In this document: piece by piece, positions 14,202-18,179 of the stretch | Layout of the letters: each line of letters opens with the position of its first letter | Numbering within the stretch: the stretch's first letter is position 1 | Assembly (NCBI GenBank): GCA_017431185.1 | Contig: JAFRLP010000493.1 | Location: 1 to 18,179, forward strand | Reading direction: 5' to 3' | DNA: 18,179 nucleotides | DNA from: Victivallales bacterium | GTDB lineage: Bacteria; Verrucomicrobiota; Lentisphaeria; Oligosphaerales; Oligosphaeraceae | Translations under genes and position numbers: made by a program | Notes under the pieces: generated by a model | Database searches by the model: none | Told to the model about the DNA's origin: nothing | The model's input: the letters and a program-made list of their open reading frames with translations, nothing else

Positions 14202-15334
14202 CTTTATGGCAGGACTACCATTTGGAGAACCCACGGCTGGAAGCAGTGCGCTTGCCTTATCTCGGCTATCATCTTGCGATGATTGAACGGTGGTTTGTTT
14301 CTGGCGAAGTCGCGGGAAACAACAACTACACCGACGCTCACCACTATAAGGATCTGATCGGGAAACTTGACTGGCTGCACGAACACCAGAATGACATGAT
14401 GCCTATTTTCCATCGACAGGGGGGACGCTATACTGACAGGCTTGACCTTCCAAGGAGCCTTGAGAGATACAACGAGTTGCAGCGTTCATCGCCAATGGAC
14501 GACAATGATCTGTTTGAAAACATCGTCCCGTATTTCTGGAACGGTGAAACATCCGCATCGGATGCAGACGACTTGAGAACATGGGGTCAGAACCATAACG
14601 TAACGGAAGAATGGCTGGAGGGGCAGTTGGGAGAAAATATAATTCTAGAAAGCAATCTGCCTAAGCTTTCAGCAAGATACAATGCGCGGTGGCTGGAACA
14701 GCGCACGCGCATTATGAAACTGCTGAAATGGGGGCCATGCCCGTTTAAAATCGTTTATTCGTATGTTGACAGGGAATACAAGGCTGGAATCGACTACAAT
14801 CAGCAAACCGTGACGGTTGATGAAATACTGCAGATGGTAAGGGAGACTTGCCTTTACTGCGATGAAGCGCAGGAGATGGAAGCGAATTGCTATAAAAGCT
14901 ATGCATACACAGGGGATTCCATGTGGTATGTTGTTGAAATGCCACCAGTTAGGATAGTGATATCACGAGGAAGCAACATCAATGTGTATGTCCGCAAGGT
15001 TAAGCGCATAGAGACGATGTTGCCCATAAACGCTGGAGATACACCAACATTATTAACTTTTTTCACGATAAAAGGGGAGACGGGTGGCAGAGCAGACGAT
15101 TACTATGCTGGCACATTTGAGGAGAATAAACGCTATTTTCTAAATAGTAAGACAATGATGGAAAACATGTTTGCAGGGTATGTGCCACCACCAGGAGACA
15201 TATCATACATGAGCGGAAGAAGTTCCAATACAGGCTATATTTACGGAGCTGATTTCCGCGACATGTGGTGCTATGCAGATTATACCAAAAGCATTTTCAA
15301 GTTCAAAGAGGAAATAACGCAAGATGAAGATTGA
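14198..15334 (+). CDS. Tail-region protein of unknown function
   Basis: 378 aa from ATG 14198; a GTG two codons earlier is possible. Rich in aromatic residues and in His and Asn, with no Gly-rich repeats, transmembrane helices or signal peptide. Part of the C-terminal half contains Cys residues at intervals (about 235-255: an ETCLYCDEAQEMEANCY stretch) and an alternating beta pattern (VVEMPPVRIVISRGSNINVYVRKV). I do not recognise a family. It is locked in the tail operon, with ATGA upstream and an 11-base overlap downstream, so a tail-tip structural or assembly role is likely. Its second half is noticeably more AT-rich than its neighbours. Confidence 0.5.
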   Translation: MTLWQDYHLENPRLEAVRLPYLGYHLAMIERWFVSGEVAGNNNYTDAHHYKDLIGKLDWLHEHQNDMMPIFHRQGGRYTDRLDLPRSLERYNELQRSSPMDDNDLFENIVPYFWNGETSASDADDLRTWGQNHNVTEEWLEGQLGENIILESNLPKLSARYNARWLEQRTRIMKLLKWGPCPFKIVYSYVDREYKAGIDYNQQTVTVDEILQMVRETCLYCDEAQEMEANCYKSYAYTGDSMWYVVEMPPVRIVISRGSNINVYVRKVKRIETMLPINAGDTPTLLTFFTIKGETGGRADDYYAGTFEENKRYFLNSKTMMENMFAGYVPPPGDISYMSGRSSNTGYIYGADFRDMWCYADYTKSIFKFKEEITQDED

Positions 15335-16640
15335 AACCTACATTAGGGCAGTTGGAACGCAGGGGACATTAGTGGATGCCACGAACCTGCCAGCCGCAGT
15401 GAATCCCCCGACCGCCGCGCTTGGAATGAGCGCGGAGATGAGGCTGCACTTCTTCAATGGCGATGCGTCGGAGCAGATGACAGCCGAGGACTTCGAGGCC
15501 ATCAGCGCGTGGCGTTTGTCGGTGGACGACGACTACAACCAGTCCACCGACCCTGTATTGAGGTACACCAGCGGAATCACAGTCGGCGATGACGGCACCG
15601 TCGAGATCAGCATCCCGAACGTGTCGAGCCAGAAGCTCGTCACGGGGCTCGGAACGAGGGCGAGCGGCTCGTACATCGCCGAGCTGACTGGCTACGCGGC
15701 AGGCGAGACCGTGCCCGTCTTCGTGGTGCAGTTCCCATTCAACGTGCTGAACCGCATCGACCTGGAGGGCGGGAGCGAGAGCGTGCCAGTCGAAGGCAAC
15801 TACTACACGAACAGCCAGGTGGAGGCACTTTTGGCCAGCGCGTACGAGTTCAGCTTCTCGGCGGACGGCGAGAGCTGGCACTCCACGCAGGGGGTGAACG
15901 ATATCTACTCCCGCGTCAGGAACAGCGCCGTTGCCGGCGCCCAGTGGTCCGAGCCGATGATCATTCCGCGCGGCAGAGACGGACTGGACGGGCTCGATGG
16001 CCAAGATGGCCAAGATGGTCAAGATGGGCAGGACGGCGATGACGGCGAGACGCCGAACATCGAGGTCGGGACCGTTTCCACACTCGAGCCAGGCTCGCAG
16101 GCCACCGCAGAGATCACCGGTACGACGCCCAACCTGGTTCTTAACCTCGGCCTTCCTAGCGGCTCGGACGGCACCAGCTGCCACACCTATGTCGCCTTCG
16201 CGACGAGCAATAATGGCTCTGGCTTCAGCCTGGCGCCGTCGCCAAGCAGGCCGTACCGCGCTGAGATCGTCAGCGACACCGTTATCGAGACGCCGACCGC
16301 GTCGGACTTCGCTAACGCGACATGGGAGCTGTACAAGGACCAGGTGCTTCACGACATCGAGGCGCCGACGGTGACCGACGCGGCGAACAGCCACAATGTG
16401 TCGGTCTTGCCAGGCGGCGTCTATTCGCTCAGCGCGAACGACACCGTCCTTCCGTACAAGCTCACGCCAAGCGGGCTTGCGCTAAACAAGTCGGGAATGG
16501 CTGAGATGTGGCTCACGCTTGCGGCTGGGGCATCTGTCGAGCTTGATTCGGTGCTGTCGTACTACGATGCGCAGATTCAGGGGAGCTGCCACATCGTCGT
16601 GGAGTTCGTCGGTCTTGGTGGCACAGTCTATGTCCTGTAA
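15324..16640 (+). CDS. Collagen-like tail fibre / receptor-binding protein
   Basis: 438 aa. Residues 1-145 form a beta-rich N-terminal domain (DATNLPAAVNPP... VFVVQFPFNVLNRI) likely to dock to the tail. A short trimerising-looking segment, NYYTNSQVEALLASA (159-173), follows. Then a WSEPMIIPRGRDG junction leads into eight Gly-X-Asp triplets (217-241), a collagen-like triple helix without proline. After it come ETPNIEVGTVSTLEPGSQAT and IPRG-like tail-fibre repeats ending NLGLPSG. The last 150 residues are a beta-rich, probably variable head. It would bind the host surface. From about 15.6 kb on, codon choice differs from upstream genes (CTC and TCG become common) and CCGG sites appear at 15934 and 16117, suggesting a mosaic origin of the distal part. 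Confidence 0.8.
   Translation: MKIETYIRAVGTQGTLVDATNLPAAVNPPTAALGMSAEMRLHFFNGDASEQMTAEDFEAISAWRLSVDDDYNQSTDPVLRYTSGITVGDDGTVEISIPNVSSQKLVTGLGTRASGSYIAELTGYAAGETVPVFVVQFPFNVLNRIDLEGGSESVPVEGNYYTNSQVEALLASAYEFSFSADGESWHSTQGVNDIYSRVRNSAVAGAQWSEPMIIPRGRDGLDGLDGQDGQDGQDGQDGDDGETPNIEVGTVSTLEPGSQATAEITGTTPNLVLNLGLPSGSDGTSCHTYVAFATSNNGSGFSLAPSPSRPYRAEIVSDTVIETPTASDFANATWELYKDQVLHDIEAPTVTDAANSHNVSVLPGGVYSLSANDTVLPYKLTPSGLALNKSGMAEMWLTLAAGASVELDSVLSYYDAQIQGSCHIVVEFVGLGGTVYVL
15996..16049 (+). repeat. 9-bp tandem repeat coding Gly-X-Asp collagen triplets
   Basis: Six 9-bp units start at 15996: two identical GATGGCCAA copies, then GATGGTCAA, GATGGGCAG, GACGGCGAT and GACGGCGAG. Copy number can change by slippage without losing frame, altering collagen-stalk length by three residues per unit. 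Confidence 0.85.
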
Positions 16641-16649
16641 GGAGGCAAT

Positions 16650-17570
16650 ATGGACATCCTCTACAAGAAATGCCTGTCGCTTGTCAAGCAAGTCCTAGTG
16701 AACAAGACGAAAGGAAGGGGGACCCTTCGCGTCGGCGTCAGCGGAATAATGTTCTACGAGCCGCTGTCCGTGGAGTACACCGACAAGGATGGTGGCTCGT
16801 TTTCCATGACGTTGAATTATATCAAGTCTTTCACTAATGGCGGCTGGGGGTACCACTATCCGGATCACGGGTTCTTCATCATTGTCATCAACGATAATTC
16901 AGGCAAGTTTCAATTCATAAATTGGACTAGTGAAGGCGACTGGTTTGGGACCATTCACCTCATCGCGACCGCGAAGGAGGAGACCGAGTATCCGTGGGAC
17001 GCTGAATGGGAGTTCCAGGATGGCTACGGCGGAAGCCTTCAGGTCGCGTCCACTGCCGATTTGGCGCTATGGTCTATTGACAACGGCGAGCACTGGAACG
17101 AGAAGGATGCGGAGATTTCCCTGCTTGCTGGAACAAAGACTATCGTGTTCAAGCCGGTTGAAAACTACACGAAGCCAGCCGATAAGTCGGTGACCATCCT
17201 GGCGAACAACACCGCTTCGGTCACTGGCGTCTATTCGCCTCTTGAGTTCCCGTCAACGCTGAAGGTCGTGTATCCCGGAAGGGACAGCATATACCTTATG
17301 CTGGAGAGGGTGCCAGACCCGGCGACTGACGACGAGAACACCTTTGAGAACAACTACTGGAGAGCCGCGTCAAGCGTTTACGGCGGAAGCCAGCTTGAAA
17401 TCCTCCGCATCACGGACGGCAACGACGACATGTACTGGGTCCTCTCTCCCGACAGGACGCTCGGGAACGCCTGGGCGTATGCTCCGACGGACGCGTTCAG
17501 CCTTCCGACCGAGGTCGCGTGGGTTCCCATTGGCGCACAGGGGACGGTTACAGTGGAGGTTGCCGAATGA
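16650..17570 (+). CDS. Tail protein with PEGA-like beta domain
   Basis: 306 aa. A near-perfect Shine-Dalgarno, TAAGGAGG (16638-16645), sits four bases before ATG. Residues about 138-195 (DLALWSIDNGEHWNEKDAEISLLAG ... KSVTILANNTASVTGVY) match the pattern of small PEGA-like beta-sandwich domains: a Trp strand, a Gly turn, a TKTIVFKPVENY strand and a T-V-T-I strand. These are common in surface proteins of Lentisphaerae, Verrucomicrobia and Planctomycetes. The flanking regions are beta-rich with many aromatics and no signal peptide or membrane helix. It is probably a fibre accessory or adhesin carried on the virion. It carries four CCGG sites, unlike genes before 15.9 kb. The stop overlaps the next start as ATGA. 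Confidence 0.65.
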   Translation: MDILYKKCLSLVKQVLVNKTKGRGTLRVGVSGIMFYEPLSVEYTDKDGGSFSMTLNYIKSFTNGGWGYHYPDHGFFIIVINDNSGKFQFINWTSEGDWFGTIHLIATAKEETEYPWDAEWEFQDGYGGSLQVASTADLALWSIDNGEHWNEKDAEISLLAGTKTIVFKPVENYTKPADKSVTILANNTASVTGVYSPLEFPSTLKVVYPGRDSIYLMLERVPDPATDDENTFENNYWRAASSVYGGSQLEILRITDGNDDMYWVLSPDRTLGNAWAYAPTDAFSLPTEVAWVPIGAQGTVTVEVAE

Positions 17571-18179
17571 GAACAAGCCTTAAAATGTCAGATGTCCTGA
17601 AAAAGGCCAATGCCGACAGCCAGGAGAAGCGCGTCCAGCGGATGCCGCAGGGCGGAAACGCGCTCATCACCTGCCACTATGGCGGGCGCAGCGACCTTCG
17701 CCGTGATGCAACGCTTCGTGCCGTCAAGGCGTGGGAATGGCAGTCATATTTGCCAGATGATGCGCTTTTCCTGGAGCTGGTTTGCCCTGGTCAAGAGCCT
17801 TGCTTCAGCCGTGCTGATTTCCCTGAATGGATACAATACATTCGGATTTGTGGCAAGAAGAGGAACGCCAATCTGTTTCAAAGGGAGGCACTCTGGAATC
17901 TCGGCGCAAAGTTGACGAACGCCGGCAAGCTGCTTTTCCTGGACGGCGACTGCGAGCCAGTGAATTGCAGGGACTACTTCAAGCAGGTCTTTGAGGCGTG
18001 CGCACCTGGAAAGTGTGTCCATGCTGCATGGCATATCATCCATGAAGGGCAGCCAGACAATTGCCATGATTTCTGGAGCATCATGGCAACTGATACCGAG
18101 GCGCAGGGCAAACCGACTTTCCCTGGCATGGTCTACGCCATCACACGCCAGGACTATGAGGCGATGGATGGGTTCAACC
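17567..18179 (+). CDS. GT-A fold glycosyltransferase, 3' end cut by window
   Basis: 204 codons are visible, with no stop before the window ends. ATG 17567 overlaps the previous stop (ATGA). Residues 101-131 (ANLFQREALWNLGAK ... LLFLDGDCEP) fit the GT-A motif, with DGD at 126-128 as the metal-binding DXD. The segment FPGMVYAITRQDYEAMDGFN (185-204) matches the end of galactosyl/N-acetylgalactosaminyl-transferase-type domains, where an aromatic or Gly-rich motif binds the acceptor. It probably transfers a sugar from a nucleotide-sugar donor. Sitting after fibre genes, it may modify a virion protein or the host's surface glycan. One CCGG site (17922) groups it with the fibre cassette. The acceptor is unknown. 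Confidence 0.75.
   Translation, partial: MRTSLKMSDVLKKANADSQEKRVQRMPQGGNALITCHYGGRSDLRRDATLRAVKAWEWQSYLPDDALFLELVCPGQEPCFSRADFPEWIQYIRICGKKRNANLFQREALWNLGAKLTNAGKLLFLDGDCEPVNCRDYFKQVFEACAPGKCVHAAWHIIHEGQPDNCHDFWSIMATDTEAQGKPTFPGMVYAITRQDYEAMDGFN

Noticed and set aside
15369..16394. 341-codon open frame on the minus strand
   Set aside because: Opposite the fibre gene; Arg/Ala/Val-rich and repetitive because of the collagen-like repeats on the other strand.
1..18179. tRNA genes, CRISPR arrays, insertion sequences or att sites
   Set aside because: I saw no cloverleaf-like sequence, regularly spaced repeats, transposase genes or integrase-associated repeats anywhere in the window.

Overview
The window is a continuous stretch of a tailed-phage (siphovirus-like) genome or prophage. 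Every supported gene lies on the + strand and nearly all are packed end to end with ATGA or TAATG overlaps. The gene order follows the lambda head-tail plan: small and large terminase, gpW-like joining protein, portal, prohead protease fused to major capsid protein, decoration protein, head-completion protein, tail terminator-like protein, HK97 gp10-like tail protein, tail tube, the G/T tail-assembly chaperone pair, tape measure, then tail-tip and fibre genes. Integration, replication and lysis genes are not in the window. GC content is a little above 50% by eye. The ordinary genetic code is used, because many well-supported genes end in TGA. A host in the Planctomycetes/Verrucomicrobia/Lentisphaerae group is a low-confidence inference, from the protease-capsid and chaperone types and a PEGA-like beta domain in a tail protein.

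Layout. 1-131: a G-rich, poor-looking contig edge and then a leader with a ribosome binding site. 132-1136: an unusual fusion of a phospholipase-D-like (HKD) domain with a polynucleotide-kinase-like P-loop domain. 1133-3542: terminase. 3626-7132: gpW-like protein, portal and a protease-scaffold-capsid polyprotein with a convincing internal start. 7219-9286: decoration, connector and tail tube genes. 9286-10066: a compact control region containing a 31-codon ORF laid over a UUCG-loop terminator, a G-like chaperone interrupted by a TGA, and a canonical U UUU UUC slippery site opening the T-like frame. 10059-15334: tape measure and three tail-tip genes of unknown detailed function. 15324-18179: a collagen-like fibre protein, a PEGA-like tail protein, and the first 204 codons of a GT-A glycosyltransferase that runs off the end.

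The most striking genome-scale signal is a near-total absence of the tetranucleotide CCGG. By manual reading there is one copy (9565) between positions 27 and 15933. Seven copies then occur in the last 2.2 kb. Codon choice looks shaped by this: Ala-Gly is written GCT GGN although GCC is a common Ala codon elsewhere. This looks like escape from a CCGG-specific restriction system, with the distal fibre/glycosyltransferase cassette acquired later from a different background.

Three starts for proteins expected in high copy in the virion (internal capsid start, decoration protein, tail tube) share a leader of the form GGAGAC, 7-9 bases, ATGGCA.
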